Source of the DNA: a virus | DNA: 64,000 nt | Strand: one strand, 5' to 3' | IMG/VR virus record: IMGVR_UViG_3300032116_000145 | Coordinates: 1 to 64,000 of that record | Shown here: piece after piece, positions 46,044 to 53,715 of the stretch | Layout of the letters: each line of letters opens with the position of its first letter | Numbering within the stretch: the first letter of the stretch is position 1 | The notes under the pieces: generated by a model | What the model saw: only the letters and a program-made list of their open reading frames with translations | Databases searched by the model: none | Told to the model about the DNA's origin: nothing | Translations under genes and position numbers: made by a program

Positions 46044-46358
46044 GTGAAGACTTTTCAAACCTACCTAAACATTATTTTACTCGGAGTAATCGCTTATTTA
46101 CTTTTTAAAGATTACTCAGAAAAACAAGAGACCAATCAGGTCCTTAGCTTTATAGACTCTATAGATAAAGCAAACGATACTTACTTCGAAAAAATAGACT
46201 CTCTGGAACATATCAAACACGAAGAGTATAGAACTTACGAAAAAATCAACTTAAAGTATGATACCATTCAGATTGCTATTGACACTATGCCTGATATTGA
46301 CGGCACAAAATACCTACTCACAATCTCTAGACAGCTTACCGCTAAAGGAGTTGAATAA
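46044..46358 (+). CDS. i-spanin-like (Rz-type) protein, GTG start
   Basis: 104 residues from a GTG start 4 nt after the holin stop. One N-terminal membrane segment (residues ~7-20, LNIILLGVIAYLLF) is followed by a soluble Glu/Lys/Asp-rich helix, the topology of Rz-type inner-membrane spanins. The next gene starts inside it in another frame, as Rz1 does within Rz. Sequence families of spanins are too varied for a firm match, so the call rests on topology and context. Confidence 0.5.
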   Translation: MKTFQTYLNIILLGVIAYLLFKDYSEKQETNQVLSFIDSIDKANDTYFEKIDSLEHIKHEEYRTYEKINLKYDTIQIAIDTMPDIDGTKYLLTISRQLTAKGVE

Positions 46359-46617
46359 CGAGTTCCTTAAAGGAATTCAAGCACGTGAAAGAGTAGTAAG
46401 TCTTAAAAAAATAATTAAGACAGATAGTACACAGTTAGTTTACTATAAGGATTCTTTGATTCCTAACTATCAAAAAGCATTAGATACAGCTAAAATAGAG
46501 ATAGTTCGCCTAGATACTAAGGTAAGATCTCAAGCAGAAACCATAAAAACATTGAAGAATGTTTTGAAAGGTGGATTAATTGCTATAGCTTTGTTAACCA
46601 TAGGGTTAATACTTTAA
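46258..46617 (+). CDS. spanin-like second component, overlapping in a different frame
   Basis: 119 residues; the first 101 nt overlap the previous gene in another frame. It has an N-terminal signal-like segment (FRLLLTLCLILTA, then TYSQS, a Bacteroidetes-like cleavage site), a coiled-coil-like middle and a C-terminal membrane segment (GGLIAIALLTIGLIL). The single Cys at residue 11 is not in a good lipobox (preceded by T-L). Two membrane anchors at opposite ends recall a unimolecular spanin, though without the lipoprotein signal. It may join the envelope membranes during lysis. Confidence 0.45.
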   Translation: MIPFRLLLTLCLILTAQNTYSQSLDSLPLKELNNEFLKGIQARERVVSLKKIIKTDSTQLVYYKDSLIPNYQKALDTAKIEIVRLDTKVRSQAETIKTLKNVLKGGLIAIALLTIGLIL

Positions 46618-46628
46618 CCTAAAAACCT

Positions 46629-47951
46629 ATGATGCCAATCTCTAAACAGATTATTCAATACTATATGAATAATCCAGACACAGACGAATCAGCCTTAGAA
46701 GTTGCTATTCGTTTTGATTACTACCCAGAAGATCCTAATAACCTAAGAGCTAAAAGAGTTCGTGATCTTAAGCGAACTGCTATGTCTAAAGTAGTACAAC
46801 AAAAACCTTTAAACTATTCTCCTGGACAAGCTACTGCTATTGTAGGAACTTACGATGAAAACTTAGAAAAAGGTACTTTAGAAGTATCTAAACTAGTTTC
46901 TGAGCAACCTAGATCTGCTGAAGAGATAATTAAGATTCATAAAGTAGACACTACTAAGTGGAAATTAGTTCAATACTGGAGTAAAGAAAAAAGCTCAGGT
47001 TGGTTAGTGTCAGCTTTGTTTGCTCACATTAAACCTGAAGATACTTTTAGTGACGACATAGAAGGCATTCTAAGAGAAGTTTTCCTAGAATCTGGTATCG
47101 ATGTATACCCAACACCTAAAAAGTCTCCTGTAAGCGTTAAAAGAGGCTTATTTGTATACATGAGTGACAAACACGTAGGTGCCCTTACACATCCTACTGC
47201 TCTTTACGGAAACGAGTATAACGAAAACGTCTTCGAAGAGAGGATGAACAAGACATTAGAGGAGATTGAGAGACAAGTAAAGACTTATGGAAGACTAGAA
47301 GATCTTTTTATTTGTGATTTAGGAGATTCTTTGGATGGTTGGAATGGCTACACTACTAGAGGAGGACATCAGTTACCTCAAAACATGAACAATAAGGAAG
47401 CTTTTATGACTTACCTTTATGCCCATAAAAGGTTTTTTGATACTTTAGTAGAGAGAAATCTAGCTAATAACATTCATGCAGTAATGCAAGTAAATGACAA
47501 CCATGCTGGAGATTATGGGTACGTAACTAATCAAGCGCTTACTCTTTACCTTAACACAGCTTATCCATTCATTAAAGTAACAATAATGGAGAAGTTCTTA
47601 GAACATTTTGACTATGGCAAACATACATTTATTTTTACTCACGGAAAAGACTCTGAGGATCTTAAGCATGGTCTTCCCCTTTTCTTAACTGAGAAAGCAG
47701 AAAATTTCCTTAACAAATACATTAATCACCACAGTTTAGGAGAGAATAAAAACATATCTATAATAAAAGGAGACTTACATACAGAGAGTATGCAACAAGC
47801 CTATAAGTTTAGATATAGGAATGTATTGTCAATGTATGGCTCTTCTAAGTGGATTATGAACAACTTTGGTCCAGGATATCCAGGAGTTTCCTTTGATTTA
47901 GTAGAAAAAGATACGGATTTGATTTATTCGTTTTATATTCGCTTTAAATAA
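46629..47951 (+). CDS. calcineurin-like metallophosphoesterase with helix-turn-helix N-terminus
   Basis: 440 residues. Metal-binding motifs appear in family order: SDKHVG (D180, H182), LGDSLDG (D233), NDNHAG (N291, H292), THGKD (H338) and GDLHTES (D382, H384). Residues ~1-55 look like a helix-turn-helix (SALEVAIRFDYYP, KRVRDLKRTAMSK). Such phage proteins are annotated as DNA-repair-exonuclease-like or phosphoesterases; the substrate is unknown. It lies 11 nt after the lysis genes, an unusual place for a nucleic-acid enzyme, so action on host DNA or RNA late in infection is possible. Confidence 0.75.
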   Translation: MMPISKQIIQYYMNNPDTDESALEVAIRFDYYPEDPNNLRAKRVRDLKRTAMSKVVQQKPLNYSPGQATAIVGTYDENLEKGTLEVSKLVSEQPRSAEEIIKIHKVDTTKWKLVQYWSKEKSSGWLVSALFAHIKPEDTFSDDIEGILREVFLESGIDVYPTPKKSPVSVKRGLFVYMSDKHVGALTHPTALYGNEYNENVFEERMNKTLEEIERQVKTYGRLEDLFICDLGDSLDGWNGYTTRGGHQLPQNMNNKEAFMTYLYAHKRFFDTLVERNLANNIHAVMQVNDNHAGDYGYVTNQALTLYLNTAYPFIKVTIMEKFLEHFDYGKHTFIFTHGKDSEDLKHGLPLFLTEKAENFLNKYINHHSLGENKNISIIKGDLHTESMQQAYKFRYRNVLSMYGSSKWIMNNFGPGYPGVSFDLVEKDTDLIYSFYIRFK

Positions 47952-47958
47952 AAATACT

Positions 47959-48189
47959 ATGATTACCCTAGCAGATATAGATAAATTAATAAACCAATTC
48001 TACTTGGAGTCAGAGAAGGACGGAAGAGCAGTAAGACCTAATGCAATTCTATTAACAGAAAAGCAGTTTGGAGCCTTACTAGAAGAGATGGGAGTAGAAG
48101 AAGAAGATGACGTAACAATAGAAAGCATACTAGGCTTAGATGTCATCCTAGCAGAAGGCTTAGAGTACCCAAGAGTAATAAGACTTTAA
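47959..48189 (+). CDS. small acidic hypothetical protein
   Basis: 76 residues starting 7 nt after the phosphoesterase. A helix (ITLADIDKLINQFYLESE), a strand with NAILLTEKQFGAL and an acidic middle (GVEEEDDVTIES) are followed by DVILAEG. No family is recognised. It is the last plus-strand gene; its stop lies in a 10-bp tandem repeat shared with the convergent minus-strand gene. Confidence 0.5.
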   Translation: MITLADIDKLINQFYLESEKDGRAVRPNAILLTEKQFGALLEEMGVEEEDDVTIESILGLDVILAEGLEYPRVIRL

Positions 48190-48205
48190 AGTACGTTAAA
48201 GTACG
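48186..48205. repeat. two tandem 10-bp repeats at the convergent gene junction
   Basis: TTAAAGTACG occurs twice in tandem (48186-48195, 48196-48205). The TAA in copy 1 (48187-48189) stops the plus-strand gene, while TTA in copy 2 (48196-48198) is the TAA stop of the minus-strand fibre. No clear bidirectional terminator is visible here. Confidence 0.7.
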
Positions 48206-51200
48206 TTTACAATAATACCATTCTGAATATCAAAATTAATAGGAGGTAAAGGACTAGGTTGTTGTATTGTAACCATTCCTGTATATCCTGCAACACTGCC
48301 TAATACTCCAGCAGTAGAAACTACAGGACCATCTGTAGTCAAAGCAGTAGAGCTAATAGCTCCTTGTACCCTAGCTGTACCATTAACGTCTAATTTAAAT
48401 CCTGCATTAGTAGTTGTTCCCACACCTAAGTTACCTGCTGGAATAGAGGTAAAGGTTATGGAGGAGTTTCCAATTACTGTGGTATTTGAACCAAGTCCTA
48501 AAGCAACGTTTCCAATAACAATTGAATTACTATCGTTATTGGCAAACATTCTTGCTCTGTTACCTATAGCAATATTTTCAAATCCAACTGTAAATTGAGT
48601 AGTACCATTGTTTAGGTTTCTACCTGCTTGGTTTCCAATAAAAGTATTTCGATAACCAGTAGTTACGAATCGTCCAACTCCATCTCCCCCAAAAAAAGTA
48701 TTCTCATAACCAATAGTTAAACCATATCCTGCTAAATCACCTACTAAAGTATTGTTATTACCTGTAGTTAAACTTGCACCAGCAACACCTACTATAACAT
48801 TTGCTTGTCCTGTAGTGATATTTTGACCAGCCTGTGCTCCAATTAAAACAGTCCTAATTGCTGCACCACTAGAAGCAATAATAGCATTACCTGCATTTCG
48901 TCCTAAAGCTGTAAGGTTTTGGTCAATAACCATACCTTGAACTCCAGACACGGTAAAGTAGCGAGCAGTAGTATTTACTTTATAGTATTGAAGAGCCAAT
49001 CCAGTCAAAGAAGCATCTGTTGCAGAATCGGTATAAGTAGTCGTAATATTGTCATTAATAGTTACCAAAAACCTATGAGCATCAATAGTTTGATTTAACA
49101 ATGTTCTGTAGATCTTACGGGCAGTTACACGAGGATCGCTAGATACAGGAATTCCAGTTAAGTTAACAGTTGTGTTTCCTGTAGTTGTAGTTACAGTTAA
49201 GTTAGCTCCTGCACTAGTCTCACCTATAGCAGTTACATAAGTAACAAAGTAATAGTATGTACCAACTCCTAAATTAGTTCCTGCTGATAAAGTAAACCCT
49301 CCGATAACAGGAGGTGCAGCCAAAGGATTAATATCAAAAGAACCTTGAACCCGAACAGAACTTGTAGAAAGGGCTGTTCCCTGTACGTCTATTTTATAGT
49401 TAGGAGAAGAAGTTCCGATACCTATATTACCATTAGAAGCTGCGTATAATGCTGTAGTAGATGTTCCAGAAGCTCCGTTTACTAAAAGTACAATAACTCC
49501 ACCTGCCTTAATATAAGTTTGTCCTCCCCATCCTGTATCTATGTGACCAAACTGAAGATCATTAGCAGCACTAATAAGAGCTGTTCTTCTGAAGGTTCCC
49601 CCAGAATCTTTCCACCTTATCGGCCTATCGTTATCTAGTAATAGATCTCCAGAAGATACATAAGAATCGCCTATAAAGCGTGTTGTTCCATTTACATTTA
49701 ATCTATAACCCGAATCTGTAGTAGTGCCAATAAGTACATTACCTTTTAGTGCTGTTCTTACAATAGAGTCATTTCCTAATACAACAGTATTTGAACCTAA
49801 ACCTGTTACTTGGTTTCCAAAAACCATTTCATTAGTTACTCCCGTAGTAGCACTGACATTTGCTCTAAAACCAATGTAAATACCGTTATTTACAGAAGTT
49901 ACTTGTGTACTATTATCTGCTATATATCGTCCAGCATTAAAACCAATTACAACATTATTGCTTCCGTTTGTGACAGCATAGTAAGCAGTTGTTCCCATTA
50001 CGGTATTAGCGTCTCCTGTAGTATTGAAGTATCCTGTAAGATATCCAACAAATATATTTGACGCACCAGTAGTTGTACTTCCTCCAGTATAAGAACCTAA
50101 GAAAGAATTATATCCTCCACTTGTAACAAATCTTCCTGCACCAATACCAAAATATGTAGCGTTAATATCCGCTATCATAAATCTAGTACCGTCTATAGTT
50201 AAAAAATTAGCAGTTGTATTTGCTCTATAATAAACTCCTCTATAGTTAGTGGTTAAGGTACTATCGGCAGCAGTATCAACATAACTAGTTGCCGTGTTAT
50301 CTGTTATAGTAGCTAGTAGATACTCATTAAATGCAGATCCAACTTTTGTTCTATATAATTTTCTACCAATAACTCTAGGATCAGATGAAGTGGGAATTGT
50401 AAGAGTAACAGTATTATTTCCTGCTGTTGTTGTTATTGAAACAGGACCAAAACCGTGAGTTTCTCCTAAGGCAGTATAAAACGAAAGATAATATCCATGT
50501 AAACCCGTATCCACAGAACCTCCAGCACTTATGACTCCCGATAAACTTGTAGGATCTGGTACTGGGTAAACGTCATAACCAATATGTGAACGAACTGCGT
50601 GCGCATTAGTAGTTCCTGCTACCTCTAATCTATATGTCGGAGCACTTGCTACTCCCAAACCAATAGAATTATTAGTAGTGTTTCCTGCTGTGGTTACTTG
50701 TGCTAGGGTAGGAACTGAGACCAAAGGAGTGCCTCCGAAGATGGTAGATATGCTTTTGTTCTTCCAAAGAGTACTTGAAGTTTCATAAACCACAAGATCA
50801 TTATTAGCTGGAGAATTTAAAAGAACTCCATGTAACTCATCAAACTCATAACCGTTTTGAATATGAAGAACTATACGACCTGCGGTAGGGTGAGAACGAG
50901 CAATATATCCAATAAATACTGCGTGATTGGGTTCGGCAGGAACTGTACTTGTCATTCCTCCAGCCGTAGTAGCAGACAACCAAACAGCAGCTCCATCAGC
51001 AAAAGCAGAAGTGTTTAAATCATGGAGGGTTCCGTTTGTTGCAACATAACCATCAGAATTATTATTAATGTTTGCTACAACTATACCTATGGTCTTAGAA
51101 GAAGTGGCCTCAGTATGTGCTTGAGATAAAACTGCATTAGGTCTGTTACCCGTAGCACCACTTAAATAAACTATCTGTCCCTTAGTTAAAGTAGCACCAG

Positions 51201-51543
51201 TAGAGTTTCTTACGATGATTTCGGTTCTTTCTGCACTATCTACTACTCCGTCATTGTCAACGTCATAAGTAGCCCTAAGCATATCTCCTCCACCTCCTAC
51301 ACTAATTGTTTTCCAGGTTCCATCGTCTGCTAAATAAAGATTACCTGCACCTGTAGCCCCTGTTCCTAGTCTATCAGGGTCAATAGTACCTATTGTTATG
51401 TACTTTGCATCAAATAGACGATAAGCAAGTGGTCCTGCCCCTAATGGAGGAGATGCAAAAAAGTATCCTGCAGGTATCTGAGGGTAAGGAAATGTGCTTG
51501 TATAAGCGGATAATTCTGCTAGAGTTAAGGGATTGTTTGGCAT
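48196..51543 (-). CDS. lone minus-strand tail fibre with YadA-like repeats (1115 aa)
   Basis: The N-terminal ~240 residues include a segment common to phage fibres (ERTEIIVRNSTGATLTKGQI, then HDLNTSAFADGAAVWLSA). Two blocks of ~100 residues resemble each other (SVDTGLHGYYLSFYTALGET near 345 and GTNLGVGTYYYFVTYVTAIG near 760, each with VTLTIPTSSDPRV-like strands). Two YadA-like roll regions follow (ENTFFGG, NTFIGNQAGR and similar). No clear chaperone domain at the end. It is read opposite to all other fibres and convergent with the lysis unit, with its own TATATTTG promoter. Confidence 0.65.
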   Translation of the reverse strand: MPNNPLTLAELSAYTSTFPYPQIPAGYFFASPPLGAGPLAYRLFDAKYITIGTIDPDRLGTGATGAGNLYLADDGTWKTISVGGGGDMLRATYDVDNDGVVDSAERTEIIVRNSTGATLTKGQIVYLSGATGNRPNAVLSQAHTEATSSKTIGIVVANINNNSDGYVATNGTLHDLNTSAFADGAAVWLSATTAGGMTSTVPAEPNHAVFIGYIARSHPTAGRIVLHIQNGYEFDELHGVLLNSPANNDLVVYETSSTLWKNKSISTIFGGTPLVSVPTLAQVTTAGNTTNNSIGLGVASAPTYRLEVAGTTNAHAVRSHIGYDVYPVPDPTSLSGVISAGGSVDTGLHGYYLSFYTALGETHGFGPVSITTTAGNNTVTLTIPTSSDPRVIGRKLYRTKVGSAFNEYLLATITDNTATSYVDTAADSTLTTNYRGVYYRANTTANFLTIDGTRFMIADINATYFGIGAGRFVTSGGYNSFLGSYTGGSTTTGASNIFVGYLTGYFNTTGDANTVMGTTAYYAVTNGSNNVVIGFNAGRYIADNSTQVTSVNNGIYIGFRANVSATTGVTNEMVFGNQVTGLGSNTVVLGNDSIVRTALKGNVLIGTTTDSGYRLNVNGTTRFIGDSYVSSGDLLLDNDRPIRWKDSGGTFRRTALISAANDLQFGHIDTGWGGQTYIKAGGVIVLLVNGASGTSTTALYAASNGNIGIGTSSPNYKIDVQGTALSTSSVRVQGSFDINPLAAPPVIGGFTLSAGTNLGVGTYYYFVTYVTAIGETSAGANLTVTTTTGNTTVNLTGIPVSSDPRVTARKIYRTLLNQTIDAHRFLVTINDNITTTYTDSATDASLTGLALQYYKVNTTARYFTVSGVQGMVIDQNLTALGRNAGNAIIASSGAAIRTVLIGAQAGQNITTGQANVIVGVAGASLTTGNNNTLVGDLAGYGLTIGYENTFFGGDGVGRFVTTGYRNTFIGNQAGRNLNNGTTQFTVGFENIAIGNRARMFANNDSNSIVIGNVALGLGSNTTVIGNSSITFTSIPAGNLGVGTTTNAGFKLDVNGTARVQGAISSTALTTDGPVVSTAGVLGSVAGYTGMVTIQQPSPLPPINFDIQNGIIVNVL

Positions 51544-51574
51544 AGTAATAGGTCTAGAATAAGACTAACTATTA

Positions 51575-51582
51575 CAAATATA
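51575..51582 (-). promoter_or_regulatory. TATATTTG -7 box for the minus-strand fibre
   Basis: Read on the minus strand this is TATATTTG, 31 nt before the fibre ATG (51543-51541) and just downstream of a terminator. The -33 element is unclear. Confidence 0.5.
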
Positions 51583-51589
51583 ATATAAT

Positions 51590-51626
51590 ACAAAAAATAA
51601 GAAAGGGGAACTTCTCAGCTCCCCTT
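51590..51626 (-). terminator. terminator of the minus-strand replication operon
   Basis: AAGGGGA and TCCCCTT (51603-51609 and 51620-51626) form a perfect 7-bp stem with a 10-nt loop. On the minus strand a T-rich tail (TCTTATTTTTTG) follows. It separates the co-chaperonin/nuclease operon from the fibre promoter. Confidence 0.75.
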
Positions 51627-51644
51627 CTTGGTTGGTTTGGAAAT

Positions 51645-51680
51645 AACTAAATAAACTAAAACTAAAAACTAAATAAACTA
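51645..51680. repeat. 14-bp direct repeat resembling late-gene leaders
   Basis: AACTAAATAAACTA occurs at 51645-51658 and 51667-51680, joined by AAACTAAA. On the plus strand it looks like the A-rich leaders used before late genes (compare 10702-10732) and is followed directly by an ATG at 51680, but it sits in the 3' region of a minus-strand operon. Confidence 0.6.
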
Positions 51681-51684
51681 TGAC

Positions 51685-52008
51685 TTACACTTCTTGTGGT
51701 CCACCTGTCAAGCTAAAGAAAGCAAGAATTTCTTCTTTTACTTTCAACTCAACTACGATAGGCTCACTAGTGATTTCAAATTTAGTGATTTTTACTGGAA
51801 CTTTTTGCTTAGTAGCAGGATCAATTTTGTACTGATAGTCTACAGGGTTAAGTTTGTCTGCTGCTCCTTCAAGAACAATAGCTAAACCATTCTCTGTAGG
51901 GTAAGTCATCAATACTTTGTTGGTGTCAAATGAATAACCTCTTTTAATGATGAGTTCCATTTCTTCACCACTCTCGATCTTTTCTCTTTCTGTGTAGTAG
52001 AATAACAT
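51685..52008 (-). CDS. small hypothetical protein, last gene of the replication operon
   Basis: 107 residues, beta-rich, with a Lys/Glu-rich C-terminal half (KITKFEITSEPIVVELKVKE). Internal Met17 (MELIIKRGYSF) is an alternative start; the upstream one is kept because it lies 15 nt after the previous stop. No membrane segment or known motif. Function unknown. Confidence 0.45.
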   Translation of the reverse strand: MLFYYTEREKIESGEEMELIIKRGYSFDTNKVLMTYPTENGLAIVLEGAADKLNPVDYQYKIDPATKQKVPVKITKFEITSEPIVVELKVKEEILAFFSLTGGPQEV

Positions 52009-52023
52009 ATCTCTAAATTTAAA

Positions 52024-52305
52024 TTACCAAACAATAGCAATGTCGCTGTCTCTCACCATAATCTTTTCTTCTCCTTCTACTTCTACTAGTTCAGCAGATT
52101 GGAGGTACATAAGATTAACATAAACGAAGTCTCCTTCTTTTACGCTGGTTACTTCTTCTCCTAGGGCGAATACTTCTAAACGCTTAAGGCTTGCCAATTC
52201 TTTCATATTCAATTCTTCTTCCATCTCTGGGGTCAACTGAATAAGTCTTTCTTCTCTTTTGGGACGATTGAGTAATACTCTGTGCCCTTTTACTGTGATG
52301 CTCAT
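52024..52305 (-). CDS. GroES-like co-chaperonin
   Basis: 93 residues, the length of Cpn10. The pattern fits GroES: N-terminal VKGHRVLLNRPKREE, then LEVFALGEEVTSVKEGDFVYVN (shown in part) and a C-terminal EEKIMVRDSDIAIVW, matching the family's GEEY-x-I-xxxDILAI ending. The segment at residues ~20-38 would be the mobile loop that touches GroEL. T4 gp31 is a precedent for a phage co-chaperonin used with host GroEL to fold virion proteins. No GroEL is seen, so the host chaperonin is presumably the partner. Confidence 0.65.
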   Translation of the reverse strand: MSITVKGHRVLLNRPKREERLIQLTPEMEEELNMKELASLKRLEVFALGEEVTSVKEGDFVYVNLMYLQSAELVEVEGEEKIMVRDSDIAIVW

Positions 52306-52313
52306 ATTTGTTT

Positions 52314-52345
52314 TTTTAATGTTTTAATGTTTTAATGTTTTAATG
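52314..52345. repeat. four tandem copies of TTTTAATG
   Basis: Exact 8-bp repeat, four copies (CATTAAAA on the coding strand), covering the end of the dCMP deaminase gene and the gap before the co-chaperonin gene. The deaminase stop (TAA, 52342-52340) lies in the last copy. Confidence 0.85.
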
Positions 52346-52789
52346 TTGTTCTACTTCTGTTGCTTTGAATACATCTAGACCTGCAGCAATCAGTAATTCT
52401 ACTCCTGATCTGTCTCTATAGTCTCTAATGTATACAAATGTAGTGATTCCACTTTGAATTATCAACTTAGCGCAATGCACACAGCATGCATGAGTACAGT
52501 ACATAGTTGCGTCTTCAGTACTGATAGGACTCTTGCATGCCTTAGTGATTGCATTAGATTCTGCGTGTAGTACGGAATCTAGAGTTACGTCATTTTCTTC
52601 ACAGATGTTGGGAAATCCTTTAATGGAACCATTATAACCAAAGGAGATGATGTTTCCGTCTTTTACTATTAGACTTCCTACCTGTAATCTTTTACAATAA
52701 GACTCCTCTGCGATGCGTGAAGTTAAATCTAAATAAAGTTTAGACTTCTTCTTCATGGTTACTTTATGTATGATTGGTATCTTGTGCAT
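52340..52789 (-). CDS. dCMP deaminase
   Basis: 149 residues with zinc cytidine/deoxycytidylate deaminase motifs: HAE (H75, E77 in SVLHAESNAI) and a Cys pair C103-V-H-C106 (in CTHACCVHCAK). Asn at GYNGS (52-53) fits the substrate pocket of dCMP deaminases. It converts dCMP to dUMP, feeding thymidylate synthesis. Met12 is an alternative start. It lies 1 nt after the upstream nuclease gene. Together with uracil-DNA glycosylase in the same region it suggests managed uracil levels rather than uracil-containing phage DNA. Confidence 0.8.
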   Translation of the reverse strand: MHKIPIIHKVTMKKKSKLYLDLTSRIAEESYCKRLQVGSLIVKDGNIISFGYNGSIKGFPNICEENDVTLDSVLHAESNAITKACKSPISTEDATMYCTHACCVHCAKLIIQSGITTFVYIRDYRDRSGVELLIAAGLDVFKATEVEQH

Positions 52790-52790
52790 A

Positions 52791-53243
52791 TTATTTTTTT
52801 ACTAAAAACTCTTCTGGGAGGATAAATTTACATTCTTCTCGTGGGACTTCATAGAAATCTTCTAACCCCTTTCTTCCATCTTTGCTGATGTACTTCTCTA
52901 CCTTATGCTCTTTCTTGAATATAACATCAGAGGGAGCCCATATAGCTCCACAATTTACATCACTGATAATAAAGTATATAAACCAATTATTTACAGCAAA
53001 CTTTCTTTTTCTAGAAAGAAAAGAAACTGTTCTATAAAAATTCTCAGGAGTAGTTATAGACTTATCTTTTTTCATTTCGGCCTCAAACAAATAGATCTTT
53101 CCATTCTTTTGTGCGACTATATCTATATCATAGTCTTCTTTTTCTTTAGAAAAAATCTCATAGCCCTTACTAACAATATAATCAGAAAGGAGTTGTATTC
53201 CCTTCTGGTTATATGTGTCGTAAGAGTTTTGTATGAAGGCCAA
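52791..53243 (-). CDS. small PD-(D/E)XK-type nuclease
   Basis: 150 residues. The catalytic pattern appears as YDIDIVAQ (D41), then after a beta turn FEAEMKK (E56-M-K58), with a preceding helix (GIQLLSDYIVSKGYEIF). This is the restriction-endonuclease-like core as found in resolvases and repair nucleases. It is in an operon with a larger PD-(D/E)XK enzyme. Role inferred: processing of branched or damaged DNA, or degradation of host DNA; no specificity can be read. Confidence 0.5.
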   Translation of the reverse strand: MAFIQNSYDTYNQKGIQLLSDYIVSKGYEIFSKEKEDYDIDIVAQKNGKIYLFEAEMKKDKSITTPENFYRTVSFLSRKRKFAVNNWFIYFIISDVNCGAIWAPSDVIFKKEHKVEKYISKDGRKGLEDFYEVPREECKFILPEEFLVKK

Positions 53244-53247
53244 GAGT

Positions 53248-53715
53248 TTAAGCTTTTAAACTTTCTTCAAATCTATAAATTTCTTTTGTAATATCCACCT
53301 CTACTCCGCCAAAGTTTATGTCTTTATGTAATAGTAGTTTATAATCCTCAGAGAATTCATCAAATCTACCTTGCTTAAATAACTCGATATCTCTGTAATA
53401 AACCTTGTTAGGTTTAAATACATACATTATTCTTTCATCTACCTCGTAGTAATCAAAGAAAGAATCAAAGCTAGTAATCTTTTCTTCAAAGGCTTTAAAG
53501 GCTGTACTTTCTACAGGTTCAAATAGAAAGAACAAGCAGTTAGAATGCTTAGCTCTAAATCCGTAATCGTCTAGATAAACATTGACTAAACCAAAATTAT
53601 ACAATAGTCTAGCAGCTTGAGCCCCTGAAGTAAATATCAGGGGACTCATAAACTTGGTTGTATTGTTAGTGTCTTCGTTCACTCCTATGTAATTAGATAA
53701 TTCTGATACCGTCAT
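53248..53715 (-). CDS. hypothetical protein in the replication operon
   Basis: 155 residues from the chosen ATG at 53715 (MTVSELSNYIG). An earlier ATG at 53778 would overlap the upstream nuclease by 86 nt, against 23 nt with the chosen start. The product is acidic, aromatic-rich, mixed alpha/beta, with GAQAARLLYNFGLVNVYLDD and two FxxFEE-type helices. No motif or family recognised; partner of the neighbouring nucleases is possible by context. Confidence 0.5.
   Translation of the reverse strand: MTVSELSNYIGVNEDTNNTTKFMSPLIFTSGAQAARLLYNFGLVNVYLDDYGFRAKHSNCLFFLFEPVESTAFKAFEEKITSFDSFFDYYEVDERIMYVFKPNKVYYRDIELFKQGRFDEFSEDYKLLLHKDINFGGVEVDITKEIYRFEESLKA

Noticed and set aside
51680-51832. Plus-strand ATG with A-rich leader giving a ~50-residue peptide
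   Set aside because: It overlaps the minus-strand 107-residue gene; codon pattern and operon spacing favour the minus strand. Kept only as a finding on the leader-like repeat.
52905-53291. Plus-strand open frame of 128 codons opposite the small nuclease
   Set aside because: The minus-strand frame has a PD-(D/E)XK pattern and operon spacing; the plus product is Ile/Phe/Tyr low-complexity.
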